From CAZGUG01 sp964625335 (GTDB taxonomy: Bacteria; Bacillota; Clostridia; Ch29): 52,705 nt of DNA. The notes under the pieces were generated by a model. The model was not told the origin of the DNA. It made no database searches and saw only the letters and a list, made by a program, of their open reading frames with translations. Positions 1 to 8,234 of this stretch are shown piece by piece. The position numbers and the translations under genes were made by a program. Every line of letters starts with the position of its first letter. Positions within the stretch are counted from its first letter, which is position 1. The stretch is from positions 1-52,705 of the forward strand of contig CAZVBE010000014.1 in the NCBI GenBank assembly GCA_964625335.1, read 5' to 3'.

Positions 1-170
1 GCGAATTCCTAAAATATTTTCCAGTTTTCACTTGACATCACACCGCTGCTCTTTCAAGCATTTTTAACCTGTCTGGCTTCCCCATGAATATACCATATTT
101 TGCACTCATTTTCCACACACATTCCAGGATTGGTCTTTGCCGCTTTTCCCATTGCCCTTCCATAATCACC

Positions 171-302
171 GATACAGTCTCGCCGCTGTCCCATGCCGCA
201 ATCGCATGCAGGGAGCCTGGCATCACGGCCGTTGTGGGATTCGGGAACGTCACCGCAAGGCTCAAGACCGGAGACCGGGTTTTAGCGGACGGCGGACAGT
301 GA
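171..302 (+). pseudogene. Remnant of a PEP-utilising enzyme mobile domain
   Basis: A short open stretch reads LSHAAIACREPGITAVVG, followed by FGNVTARLKTGDRV and a stop. This matches the swivelling phosphohistidine domain at the C-terminus of PEP synthase / PEP-utilising enzymes (typical form GG.LSHAAIVARE.GIPAVVG..NAT). The His in LSHAAI is where such enzymes carry the phosphoryl group. No matching frame exists upstream (a stop lies at about 33) and the usual VDG..G.V ending is cut short, so this is a decayed tail, not a gene. It could also be a chance recombinant fragment. Confidence 0.5.
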
Positions 303-346
303 GTTGTGTGAATACCGGAGTAAATGGAGGTATTCAACCGCTTTGG

Positions 347-355
347 TGGTATACT
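347..355 (+). promoter_or_regulatory. Possible extended -10 promoter
   Basis: TGGTATACT matches an extended -10 element (TGnTATAAT). It lies about 30 bases before the TTG start of the nitroreductase remnant at 384. No convincing -35 box is present. Confidence 0.35.
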
Positions 356-383
356 ATAAGAAAATATAATGAGGTGAACAGCT

Positions 384-1243
384 TTGAAAAGCATTGACTG
401 GGAAACCGCAATAAAGACCCGCAGGTCCACCCGAAGCTTTGAAATGCGTCCGATTGAAAAAAGCAAGATGGAATTGCTTGAAAGCTTCATAGACAATATC
501 CAGCTACCCTTTGAGCACAATGTCAAGATATGCCTGTTCAAGGCCAATCCCGACAAAAAACTATATACCGTATTCCAGGCCCCGCCCGACGGGGCAGCCT
601 TTGTATCGGATACCGATATATGCTCGATTTCTGCAGCCGGGTTTGTGGGCCAAGCTTTTGTTTTATACGCCACCGTCCTGGGGCTTGCCACCTGCTGGTA
701 CGGTCATTATTCTGCTTCCGAGCTGGAGCGCATTATGCCTCATCTCGATTCGGATACCGGATTAACAAAACAAAAATACGGTTTCGGAAAGGCGCGGTAC
801 AAGGAAAGCGGGCAATTTGCATCACCCCGCTGGGATACTGGCAAAGGAAAGGTGTCAGACTTGCCGACAGAATGCAGACGTCATTTTTCAGCCATAAACG
901 CAAGCCCGTCGGTGACTTTCTGGAGGGCGGCATAAACGAGGGCAGCCTTCCCCCGGAACTTCTGTATGCCTTTGACCTTGCGCGAAAAGCCCCTTCTGCC
1001 GCCAACAGCCAGTTCTGGCGGTTTAAGGTATCACCTGACTTTAAGGATGTCTCTATATCAACTCCGGTGGGCTATAAACACTTTAAATGGGAACACCCGG
1101 ACGTTGATATCGGGATATGCGCCTGCCACTTCTGGCTGGGGCTTATGATACAGGACATAGACTGCCATGTCTCTTTAAGTGAAGAACAGGGCCGCGCCAT
1201 ATGGCGGTTCGAAATTGAGCTGTCAAGAGAACTGTACCCTTGA
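384..1243 (+). pseudogene. Nitroreductase-family protein, frameshifted
   Basis: The first frame starts at a TTG at 384, with GAGGTG 7 bases upstream. It reads AIKTRRSTRSFE, a typical nitroreductase N-terminus that binds FMN through the Arg/Ser-rich start, and continues to about 808. The protein then continues in another frame from about 809 with RAICITPLGYW, LADRMQTSFFSHKRKPVGDF and ARKAPSAANSQFWRF, all nitroreductase signatures, ending at 1243. Joining the frames gives about 286 residues, close to the two-half TM_nitroreductase type. A single small indel near 800-810 separates the halves, so the gene looks recently broken, unless this is a sequencing error. Substrate unknown. Confidence 0.75.
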
Positions 1244-1258
1244 TATTTTTGAAAGAAA

Positions 1259-1289
1259 TGCAACCCTGTGGTAGAATAATGTGTCTAAT
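1259..1289 (+). promoter_or_regulatory. ECF-type promoter (probable autoregulation)
   Basis: TGCAACC (1259-1265) and GTCTAAT (1283-1289), 17 bases apart, look like the -35 'AAC' and -10 'CGTC/GTCTA' boxes of ECF sigma promoters, not sigma-A boxes. They lie just upstream of the ECF sigma gene at 1317, so autoregulation is the natural inference. Confidence 0.6.
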
Positions 1290-1316
1290 AAACAGAAGGC
1301 CGGCGGAGGAATTGTA

Positions 1317-1892
1317 ATGGACCAACAAAGCATTGTTAAAGGCATAAAAAATTCAAAGGAGTGGGCCGTTGAGGCAGTGATCGACAAATACGGTGACAGA
1401 CTGGTGAAATCCGCCTACCTGGTATGCGGCGACCGATACTTAGCCGAAGAGGCGGTGCAGGATACTTTCCTTACGGTATGCCGCAAGATTGAAAGCTTCC
1501 GGGAGGATTCCTCGCTGTATACCTGGATGTACAGGATTACAATCAATCATGCCAGAAACAAAATCCGCAACCGGTGGTTTAAGCGGGTCTCCCCCAGGGA
1601 AGGGCCGGAATTTGAAGATCATCCCGACTACAGGACCCCCGAGCAGAGCATTATAGACAGTGAAGTCTCGGAAGAAATATGGCAATCGCTGTCCTTACTG
1701 CCCCTTATATACCGCCAGGTAGTTGACCTTCACTATATACAGGAATTTAAAATACGGGAAATGGCAGTCATCCTCAAGGTATCGGAGGGTACAATAAAGA
1801 GCCGCCTGGCAAGAGCACGACAACGACTTGGCCATTTGTTAAAGGAAAGGTGGGACGGATACCCACGAATGGCAAAAATAGTAAAAATATAA
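1317..1892 (+). CDS. ECF-family RNA polymerase sigma factor
   Basis: A 191-residue sigma-70 family protein of the ECF (SigW-like) type that directs RNA polymerase to a stress or surface-signal regulon. Region 2 is visible at about residues 20-85 (GDRYLAEEAVQDTFLTVCRK, then YTWMYRITINHARNKIR). Region 4 HTH is at about 130-180 (LSLLPLIYRQVVDLHY, ILKVSEGTIKSRLARARQRL). The ATG at 1317 is preceded by GGAGGA at a good distance. An upstream in-frame ATG at 1281 lies inside the putative promoter and is unlikely. It overlaps the next gene by one base (TAATG), so the two are probably translated together with the TPR gene downstream. The regulated genes cannot be told from sequence beyond likely autoregulation. 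Confidence 0.93.
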   Translation: MDQQSIVKGIKNSKEWAVEAVIDKYGDRLVKSAYLVCGDRYLAEEAVQDTFLTVCRKIESFREDSSLYTWMYRITINHARNKIRNRWFKRVSPREGPEFEDHPDYRTPEQSIIDSEVSEEIWQSLSLLPLIYRQVVDLHYIQEFKIREMAVILKVSEGTIKSRLARARQRLGHLLKERWDGYPRMAKIVKI

Positions 1893-2236
1893 TGCTGTAT
1901 GAGGAACTGGACCGGATAAAGCTGCCGGAGGACAGAAAAAGATATATAAAGGACAATATGATGAAGGCTTTGAACCAACGGGAGCTGCCCCACCGGCAAA
2001 GGCTTATAATTGCTTTGCGGGGATTCTGGCACTCCACCTTTGAGATATCGGTGGCACCGGCCGCCCTATCCTTTGCCGTTATAATAGGACTGCTGACCTT
2101 GGCGGTGTATCCCGGATTTAGCCCTGCGGGAAAACACATAAACAACGAGATTGTGTACCTTCAATCGACGGTTGAACAAAACGGCATGCAAACGGTAGTA
2201 TATCTTCCTGTGGAAATGGAGACTGAAAAACAATGA
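1892..2236 (+). CDS. Small membrane protein, possible anti-sigma factor
   Basis: A 114-residue protein with a charged, probably cytoplasmic N-terminus (about residues 1-50), one hydrophobic span (about 55-76, APAALSFAVIIGLLTLAVYP) and a short outer tail. This architecture and its place between an ECF sigma gene and a TPR membrane protein fit an anti-sigma factor, but I see no zinc-binding HxxxCxxC motif or other diagnostic signature. The ATG at 1892 overlaps the sigma stop codon (TAATG) and lacks its own ribosome binding site, implying coupling. A GTG at 1850 in the same frame is an alternative. Its end overlaps the next start as ATGA. Confidence 0.6.
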   Translation: MLYEELDRIKLPEDRKRYIKDNMMKALNQRELPHRQRLIIALRGFWHSTFEISVAPAALSFAVIIGLLTLAVYPGFSPAGKHINNEIVYLQSTVEQNGMQTVVYLPVEMETEKQ

Positions 2237-4548
2237 GAACAATTAGATTAAAGGGTAAACAAATAATACTAACGATAGTATTCGCATCGGCGGCATTACT
2301 TATTGCTTATCTGTCAGCGGGGCCGCCCCTGCTTATGTCCTATGCCCAAAAACTGAATAACAGCGGCCGTGTTGAAGATGCGCAGGCAGTGTATGACAGG
2401 ATAGCCAACCTTTTCCCCCACAGCTCGGCCGCACCTTCCGCCCTTTACCAGTCTGCGGGCTATGATGCGCCATCCTACTACTCGATTCATTCGCGTATTG
2501 AGGAACCCGGCATTATATACATCTTCCCGGATTTTTCCTCATCTTCCCACGGGAAGCAGGTAACCAGAGCCGATGCGCAAAAAGCAATAGAGAAGTACGA
2601 AAAACTGGCGGAAAAATACCCCGATTCTTCCTGGACCCATCACGGGCTGAAGCAGCTGGCAGCCACCTATTATTACCTGAAGGACTATGAAAAAACCGAG
2701 TATTATCTTAATGAATATATAAACAGGTCCCGGTACTCCCAGGCCGAAGGCTATCTGATGCTGACCGAGCTGTACCGGGTGCAGGAAAAGCCCAAAAAAG
2801 CTCTGGGTACGATAGAAGCCCTGCTGGACGAATACCCGGGACATTACACCCTTGATGCTGCCCTGCTGAAGGGTGAAATCCTTGCAGACATGGGAAGGCT
2901 TGATGAGGCCGAAACAATTGTAAGAAAAATCCCGGCTATGGCCGAAGAAGAGTATTCCGAATTAAGGGATGAGTTTGGAGAGGATGTCCGAACCGACAAC
3001 GTAAATATCTGGGCAGACAGGGCCAAAAGGCTTACCGCACGAATTGAGGCCGCAAGGGATAACCCCCTCTACGGCGGCAATATTTCCGGAACCATCACAA
3101 AGGGCGGCCGCCCCTTTGAGGGAGTATACGTATATGCCCAGAGCAAAACCTATTCAAGGATCACCCAAAGCCCCCCCGATTACGTCGCCAAAACCAGAAC
3201 CGACAAACAAGGCCGGTTCTTTATTGAAGGCCTTGTCCCCGGCAATTACCAGATAGGTTTGGGGATTTCACCGCATACATCGGAGGGTTATACCCTGGAG
3301 AAAAAGGATTCCATGTCTCTGCTGCCGGTTACTGAAGGAGAAACAGTAAATATTGACTTGAGATTTGTTGATACAATAAAACTTATATCCCCCACCGGCG
3401 GAGAGCAGGTGGATGCAGGCAGTATTGCCTTCTCCTGGGAAAGGGTGGAAGGTGCGAAGACCTATTCCCTGTATGTCGGGCCGGTCACCACAAACGAAAG
3501 GGGCATCATTACCTCACACTCCTTTGCACCGCTGGCAACCGGCATCACCGAAAGCAGCATAACCCTTTCTTTGGAGGACTTTGACCTTAAAAGGCCCCTT
3601 ACCGTATCCTACGATGAAAAGGGCGTATACCCAGATGTAGTCATGGGGCTTTTATACCCCGGAAGCACCTTCACCTGGGGGATATACGCCTACGACGAAA
3701 AGGGCTCGGAGCTTACCGCAAGCAGGGGCTACGGAGTCTCATACAGCCAAAATGACCTTCCCCTTCTTTCGTTAGCCGGAAAGATAACCAACAAAGGCGA
3801 CCGGCTGCTAATAGAAGGTAAATACGCCCAAGCCGTGTCGGCCTATGAGGATACCCTAAAGGACAATCCCAACGACATCCACAGCCTTTCGGCACTGGCA
3901 AAGATTAGCCACTACGGGCTTAACAAAACCCGGGAGGATTACCTTAAGGCCGCCGGATACTACAGGCGCATCCTGGACATTGCCCATGCCCCCGAGCTCC
4001 GGGAATCTTTGGCGGATGTTTTATTCGAAGCCGGTGACTACCGGCAGGCCCTTATAGAGTATGAAAGAATGCAGCAAGAGGACAATGACAGCTGGCTGGC
4101 TTATTACAAAACAGGACAGTGCCAGTTGCTAACCGGGAATACGCAGGATGCCTTTGACAGCTTTGACAGGGCGGCATCAATGCATAACGGAAAATACATG
4201 CGGGGCTATCCGGTGGCTGCAGCCCTTGTTACCAACCGTATCGACAAGGCAATTGAGTATGCAGGGATTGTTGATGAAGGCACATATTATCTGGATGAAC
4301 TCAGGGAATACGCTGCCAGGGACTGCTCTGTGGAAGAGATAATTGCATCTCTTATTGAAGAGGGCAATTTGGACAGGGCCACTCAAACCCTCAATGAAAA
4401 CAAGCCCTTTGATTTGTTTATCAAAGGGCTTATATACCGGTTATCCGGCGACTACCGCCAGGCAGAAGCTATGATGGCTGGATTGCAGGATATAAATTCC
4501 GAAGAAAGCGATTTCCTGGGCGGTTTACTGAAGAAAATCCTGGGCTGA
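2233..4548 (+). CDS. Membrane-anchored TPR protein with carboxypeptidase-regulatory-like domain
   Basis: A 771-residue protein. It has an N-terminal membrane anchor or signal (about residues 9-30), TPR-like helical repeats (about 36-270; AQAVYDRIANLFPHSSAAPS, AIEKYEKLAEKYPDSSW, DEAETIVRKIP), a beta-sandwich of carboxypeptidase-regulatory/CnaB type (about 283-375; GGRPFEGVYVYAQS, GRFFIEGLVPGNYQIGLGI), a fibronectin-III-like segment (about 380-510; LISPTGGEQVDAGSIAFSW), and more TPRs to the end. Most of it is expected outside the membrane, where it could sense or scaffold cell-envelope components. It starts at ATG 2233, overlapping the previous stop by ATGA, so it is the third gene of the sigma operon. 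It may be the output or sensor of that regulator; this is inference. Confidence 0.8.
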   Translation: MRTIRLKGKQIILTIVFASAALLIAYLSAGPPLLMSYAQKLNNSGRVEDAQAVYDRIANLFPHSSAAPSALYQSAGYDAPSYYSIHSRIEEPGIIYIFPDFSSSSHGKQVTRADAQKAIEKYEKLAEKYPDSSWTHHGLKQLAATYYYLKDYEKTEYYLNEYINRSRYSQAEGYLMLTELYRVQEKPKKALGTIEALLDEYPGHYTLDAALLKGEILADMGRLDEAETIVRKIPAMAEEEYSELRDEFGEDVRTDNVNIWADRAKRLTARIEAARDNPLYGGNISGTITKGGRPFEGVYVYAQSKTYSRITQSPPDYVAKTRTDKQGRFFIEGLVPGNYQIGLGISPHTSEGYTLEKKDSMSLLPVTEGETVNIDLRFVDTIKLISPTGGEQVDAGSIAFSWERVEGAKTYSLYVGPVTTNERGIITSHSFAPLATGITESSITLSLEDFDLKRPLTVSYDEKGVYPDVVMGLLYPGSTFTWGIYAYDEKGSELTASRGYGVSYSQNDLPLLSLAGKITNKGDRLLIEGKYAQAVSAYEDTLKDNPNDIHSLSALAKISHYGLNKTREDYLKAAGYYRRILDIAHAPELRESLADVLFEAGDYRQALIEYERMQQEDNDSWLAYYKTGQCQLLTGNTQDAFDSFDRAASMHNGKYMRGYPVAAALVTNRIDKAIEYAGIVDEGTYYLDELREYAARDCSVEEIIASLIEEGNLDRATQTLNENKPFDLFIKGLIYRLSGDYRQAEAMMAGLQDINSEESDFLGGLLKKILG

Positions 4549-4552
4549 CAGC

Positions 4553-4577
4553 AGAACAAGAACCTGACCCCTGTTCT
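4553..4577. terminator. Weak hairpin between convergent genes
   Basis: AGAACA and TGTTCT form a short stem around a 13-base loop in the 37-base gap between two convergent genes. There is no clean T-run, so its role as terminator is uncertain. Confidence 0.25.
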
Positions 4578-4585
4578 ATCCGTTT

Positions 4586-5083
4586 CTATTTGGCAGCATA
4601 AAACTTTGCCACCTCTTTCCCCTTTTTGTTGGTTATTACTTCGCTGCAGTCCGGCTGTACAAGGATCAGCCGTATATCCACCCATCCTTTAAAACCAAAG
4701 GCAAAGCCCTTGTGGAATTTAAAACGTTTCACCGCATCTGCTATTTCAGGGTCAGGCTGCCGTTCCACAACCAGAACTCCCGTTACTATGCTTGACATGT
4801 GCTCCTCATGGGGTACCACCAATTTACCGGCAGCGTCCTTTAGGCTTTCTATAAAATCATCAAGTTCTTGCATACTTATCTGTGCATAGTATTTGACCAG
4901 ACAGTGTTCATAGTTTTCAAAGCTGTATACTTTGGCTTTTCTGGTAAAAAAGAATTTTTCATTCTTAACAAAAGATTTTGCGTATAAATCGCAGTGCAGA
5001 TTTTCAATGTCCCGTTCCCTTTCAATATCAAAATACACGCTCAGCTTTTCGGCTAATTTGTCAATATACCCTGATCCCGTCAT
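4586..5083 (-). CDS. Hypothetical cytoplasmic protein
   Basis: A 165-residue soluble protein with no signal or membrane segment. I do not recognise the family. It contains an aromatic and basic centre (KNEKFFFTRKAKVYSFENYE) and a C-terminal stretch KGFAFGFKGWVDIRLILVQP that looks like a beta-rich core. The chosen ATG at 5083 has GAAGGTGAAGGT upstream. An in-frame start farther up (5149) overlaps the promoter-like sequence and is unlikely. It stands alone, convergent with the TPR gene and divergent from the small membrane gene at 5235. Confidence 0.7.
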   Translation of the reverse strand: MTGSGYIDKLAEKLSVYFDIERERDIENLHCDLYAKSFVKNEKFFFTRKAKVYSFENYEHCLVKYYAQISMQELDDFIESLKDAAGKLVVPHEEHMSSIVTGVLVVERQPDPEIADAVKRFKFHKGFAFGFKGWVDIRLILVQPDCSEVITNKKGKEVAKFYAAK

Positions 5084-5117
5084 ACCTTCACCTTCCCCAT
5101 CATCTTTGTTATGATGT

Positions 5118-5126
5118 ATTATAGCA
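5118..5126 (-). promoter_or_regulatory. Extended -10 promoter
   Basis: On the minus strand the sequence reads TGCTATAAT, a perfect extended -10 element, about 35 bases before the ATG at 5083. Confidence 0.55.
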
Positions 5127-5234
5127 CAAATGGCTTGACATTCCCACAAAATATGGATGCAAAAACCCTGTCAGACGCATAAGATACTATAAGGCGTAAA
5201 GGTCGTTAACACTTTTTAATCAGGGGGTTTTTAT

Positions 5235-5522
5235 ATGGAAAGGGATAATACTTTGCACTACCTTTGGCTTATTAACTACGCACTGGGGATTTCCATAGGC
5301 GGCGTAGCAGTGACGGAGTATTATAAGCACCGGAACATAACTCCTTTCTTAATTATCCTCGCTGTAATAATAGCCGGCCCCTTTGAGGATTATATGGTCC
5401 GGTCGATACAAAAGGCTCCCGTTCCGGACTATGAGAAAAAAGGACGCATACAGCTTGTCGACCAGTTAACCAGTATCGGCTTCCTGTTATTCCTGCTGCT
5501 CGCCGCACTGGATTCCGGCTGA
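5235..5522 (+). CDS. Small hypothetical membrane protein
   Basis: A 95-residue protein with about three hydrophobic spans (residues ~8-26, ~36-52 and ~72-92) separated by charged loops (EYYKHRN and RSIQKAPVPDYEKKGRIQ). CAGGGGG precedes the ATG at a reasonable distance. Family not recognised. It is monocistronic, flanked by a divergent gene on the left and a convergent flavin reductase on the right. Confidence 0.65.
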   Translation: MERDNTLHYLWLINYALGISIGGVAVTEYYKHRNITPFLIILAVIIAGPFEDYMVRSIQKAPVPDYEKKGRIQLVDQLTSIGFLLFLLLAALDSG

Positions 5523-5557
5523 CTTTGGCAGGCCGTGTCCTGATTATTAACAGTTGG

Positions 5558-6061
5558 TTATTTTCTGTACGCCCCGACTATCTCCCCATAGTATAATACA
5601 TGGTAGTCTTCATTGGGATAACAGGGTTTTTTAACATCATCAACAAGGCCATTCCGGTCCATGCCCTGCCTGTATACAATTCTGCATTCCAGATGCATAT
5701 CACAGTCGCTTATTATCGGAGTATCCACCGCCCGGCCTTTTTCGGTCTTGAGCGCGCATTCCCTGAACTTGTCTATGTCCCTTCCCGATTTGACACCGCA
5801 AATGTTAAGAGCATCGTCCAGCTGTCCCTTAAGTGGAAAGCTTACTGTAAACTCATCCGCCTGGTCTATAAGATGGTGGGTATACCGTGAATATCTGACG
5901 AGGACGGTAAAGACAGGCCTTTTCCATATAAACCCGAGGGAGCCCCATCCTATCGTCATTGTATTTGTTCTTCCTCCGCTGCTCACTGTCAAAAAAGCTC
6001 CCTTTGGCATCTGTTCCAGTAGTTGCGCTGACATTTCGGTATAATTCATATCTTTGTACAT
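5558..6061 (-). CDS. Flavin reductase-like / FMN-binding domain protein
   Basis: A 167-residue single-domain protein of the flavin reductase-like split-barrel family. These bind FMN and act as small flavoreductases or electron carriers. The start (QMPKGAFLTVSS) and the motif NTMTIGWGSLGFIWKRPVF match the family's conserved flavin-binding strand, followed by VRYSRYTHHLID and FTVSFPL. GGAGGTGTAAGT precedes the ATG. The start follows directly on the stop of a decayed glyoxalase-like fragment upstream on the same strand, so the two once formed an operon. Partner and substrate are unknown. Confidence 0.85.
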   Translation of the reverse strand: MYKDMNYTEMSAQLLEQMPKGAFLTVSSGGRTNTMTIGWGSLGFIWKRPVFTVLVRYSRYTHHLIDQADEFTVSFPLKGQLDDALNICGVKSGRDIDKFRECALKTEKGRAVDTPIISDCDMHLECRIVYRQGMDRNGLVDDVKKPCYPNEDYHVLYYGEIVGAYRK

Positions 6062-6063
6062 AC

Positions 6064-6235
6064 TTACACCTCCGTTAAATATTCGATAAGTTCTATCCGT
6101 TCACCCGACGGTCCTTCGAGGAATCCCGTCATGATGCCTTCTCCGGCTTAACCCCGGGTTTTCTATGTAGAATGCTTTGGGCCTCTCAATATCCCTGGTA
6201 TGATTTAATGTATTGGCAGGCCCTTTGAACACTGC
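6064..6235 (-). pseudogene. Glyoxalase/bleomycin-resistance (VOC) family remnant
   Basis: Translated on the minus strand, one frame gives LNHTRDIERPKAFYIENPG and, after a frameshift near 6145, another gives TGFLEGPSGERIELIEYLTE before a stop. The first is the start-like motif of VOC-fold proteins, the second the usual C-terminal metal-site strand (GP.G..IEL.E). About 60 residues of a 120-residue family survive, joined by a frameshift. The stop lies 2 bases before the flavin reductase ATG. Confidence 0.6.
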
Positions 6236-6323
6236 CGTTTTATCACCACCTTTTTGGGAATAGATACATGCTTCAGCAGCCCACAGGCCTCAGGAAAGTG
6301 GAGCAAATCTTATTGTATTAATA

Positions 6324-6377
6324 GGCTTCATGAAAGACAGGCGCACACTTAAAAATTGTGCGGGTTTTCATGAAGCC
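6324..6377. repeat. Long nested hairpin with GGCTTCATGAAA arms
   Basis: GGCTTCATGAAA (6324-6335) is mirrored exactly by TTTCATGAAGCC (6366-6377). Inside, GCGCACA pairs with TGTGCG around the loop CTTAAAAAT. It lies downstream of the minus-strand GH18 gene and could end transcription in either direction, though T-runs are weak. Similar arms appear at 11740 and 15212. Confidence 0.6.
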
Positions 6378-6476
6378 CAAATGCTCACCGGTCACTAACG
6401 CATGTGTTTTCCTTCGCGTTATTACTATTATATTATGCCAATAGCAACCATTCAAGATACAAGTATTTATCTGCCA

Positions 6477-8084
6477 TTAATCAATATCCGGTGCAATCCT
6501 GCTCATAAGGGCTGCCATCTGTGCCCTTGTGATTCTTTCCCCGGGTTTGAAAGTTCCGTCTTCATATCCCATAAAAATCCCACGGCGGCTCATCGCATTT
6601 ATAGCCTTGTATGACCACCTGTCGCTGTCAATATCCCCATACTGAATTGCCTCCCGGTCTCCGTCCTCATCATCGATGTCTATGATTCTTTCAAGGATTG
6701 CAGCCATCTCTTCTCTGGTCAGCGGGTCCTCGGGGCCAAATTTTCCGTTTCCCTTACCCTGCATTATGCTATGCCCCTCAACTATACCTATCTCCTTATT
6801 TGCCCAATGCAGTCCCGGAACATCGGTGAAGGAATCCGCTCCCTTTCCTTCCTCGAGTTCAAGGGCTCTCACCAGTATGGCCGCCGACTGTGCCCTTGTC
6901 AAAGGCATATCGGGGGCAAAATGAGTGCTGGACACTCCCTGCATCCAACCCCTTTCCTCCATATCGGAAATTTCGCTCTGGGCCCAATGGCGGTAGGTAT
7001 CCACAAACCAGCTGCCGTTCAGCCACAATTCAAAGTAGTCCCAAGTACCGTCCGTCTCCTGTCCCAGGCTCCAACTGCCCGCACCCTTTAATCCATACTT
7101 TTGTACCAGTCTCAGTTTATGTTGTATTGATTCTTCATTTTCATACCAAATAACATAGGTTCCGGGGGAAAGGCTGCGGCTGAATACGCTGACATGCCCG
7201 TCCCGGGGACTTATGGTCACCGATGCCCTGGGAGATCCTGCAAGCTCGTCAAATTCCACGCTTCCGTTATAGTTGTCCAGCAGTTCCTGGGCCTTATTAA
7301 GATGTATTCCGTAGCCGCCGTAACTCTGTCCTGCCTTCCAGTACCGGCCATAGAACGGGATGCCCAGCACTATCTTATCCTCCGGCACATGCTGAAGCGC
7401 ATATTTGATAGAATCCTCAACAAAGGATGTGCTGGCTACCGGGCCCTGCACTTCCCCTTCGCCCTTTTCGTCATAGGCCATAATCATCAGATAGTCGCTG
7501 TACATTGCCAGGGCTTTATAATCATACGAGCCCTGCCATCCTGTATTGCTTCCCGTTGGATTGGCAGCCACCGCAACAGATACTTCCTTGCTGCGCGGCA
7601 GATTTTCCCTCAAAAGCCTGACAAAATCCACATAGGCTTCCCGGTCTGCTTCGGTTAAGTTTTCTATGTCCACATTAACTCCATCAAAGTCATACTCCAT
7701 GACTGCATCTGCAATCTGACCGGCCAGGTCTTCCCGGTTTGCCAAAGCAGCCCTGCCCTTGGCCCTGTCCCAGTGGTTGCTCAGGAAAGGCACAACCCTT
7801 ATATCCCTTTCTTCCATTGCCTCCACGAAGCGTTGGTCTGTAATATCGTTTAAAACAAGGTATCCGTGGTCATCCAGATCAAAATAGCTGGGCGATACCG
7901 TATCAAGGGCTCCTCCGGTTTTGTCCACATTACTGATAAATGCCTGGGTGTTCCCAAAGTAAATGTAGGACATATTAAGCCTGTTACTTTTTGCGAAGGC
8001 ATATCCCCCAAATACAAATCCGGTTATGATAACAAGGGCAGTACCTATTGCTGCAATTCTTTTTATATGTGCTGGTCTGTTCAT
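6477..8084 (-). CDS. GH18-family glycosidase with three SLH domains
   Basis: A 535-residue exported enzyme. A signal sequence or anchor spans about residues 8-32. A glycoside hydrolase 18 (YaaH/chitinase-like) barrel follows, about 35-355, with catalytic motif DFDGVNVDIEN; Glu141 is the expected acid/base. Three SLH repeats close the protein, about 360-535 (HWAQSEISDMEERGWMQGVS, DVPGLHWANKEIG, DRWSYKAINAMSRRGIFMGY). It should sit on the cell wall through secondary polymers and cleave peptidoglycan-type or N-acetylglucosamine-containing glycans. The ATG at 8084 has GAAAGGGGGAACGGC upstream. An in-frame start at 8162 adds a second hydrophobic stretch and lacks a site. Confidence 0.9.
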   Translation of the reverse strand: MNRPAHIKRIAAIGTALVIITGFVFGGYAFAKSNRLNMSYIYFGNTQAFISNVDKTGGALDTVSPSYFDLDDHGYLVLNDITDQRFVEAMEERDIRVVPFLSNHWDRAKGRAALANREDLAGQIADAVMEYDFDGVNVDIENLTEADREAYVDFVRLLRENLPRSKEVSVAVAANPTGSNTGWQGSYDYKALAMYSDYLMIMAYDEKGEGEVQGPVASTSFVEDSIKYALQHVPEDKIVLGIPFYGRYWKAGQSYGGYGIHLNKAQELLDNYNGSVEFDELAGSPRASVTISPRDGHVSVFSRSLSPGTYVIWYENEESIQHKLRLVQKYGLKGAGSWSLGQETDGTWDYFELWLNGSWFVDTYRHWAQSEISDMEERGWMQGVSSTHFAPDMPLTRAQSAAILVRALELEEGKGADSFTDVPGLHWANKEIGIVEGHSIMQGKGNGKFGPEDPLTREEMAAILERIIDIDDEDGDREAIQYGDIDSDRWSYKAINAMSRRGIFMGYEDGTFKPGERITRAQMAALMSRIAPDID

Positions 8085-8191
8085 GCCGTTCCCCCTTTCG
8101 GTTATAGTAAAAATGATAAGGGACAGCGGCATAAATAGCAATGCACAATTTATGTTAACCAATTATCCTGCACTGTGATATTACCTGAATT

Positions 8192-8210
8192 GGCGGGCTT
8201 TGTCCCCGCC
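8192..8210. terminator. GC-rich hairpin between two minus-strand genes
   Basis: GGCGGG and CCCGCC pair around a short loop in the gap between the pyridoxamine-oxidase-like gene and the GH18 gene. No T-run follows, so it may be a weak terminator only. Confidence 0.35.
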
Positions 8211-8234
8211 GGATTTCCGATTCTATTAGGGCTG

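Noticed and set aside
38..691. 217-codon minus-strand frame over the nitroreductase
   Set aside because: It runs antisense to a clear nitroreductase, with no domain or ribosome binding site; only its C-terminal end looks protein-like and that alone is not enough.
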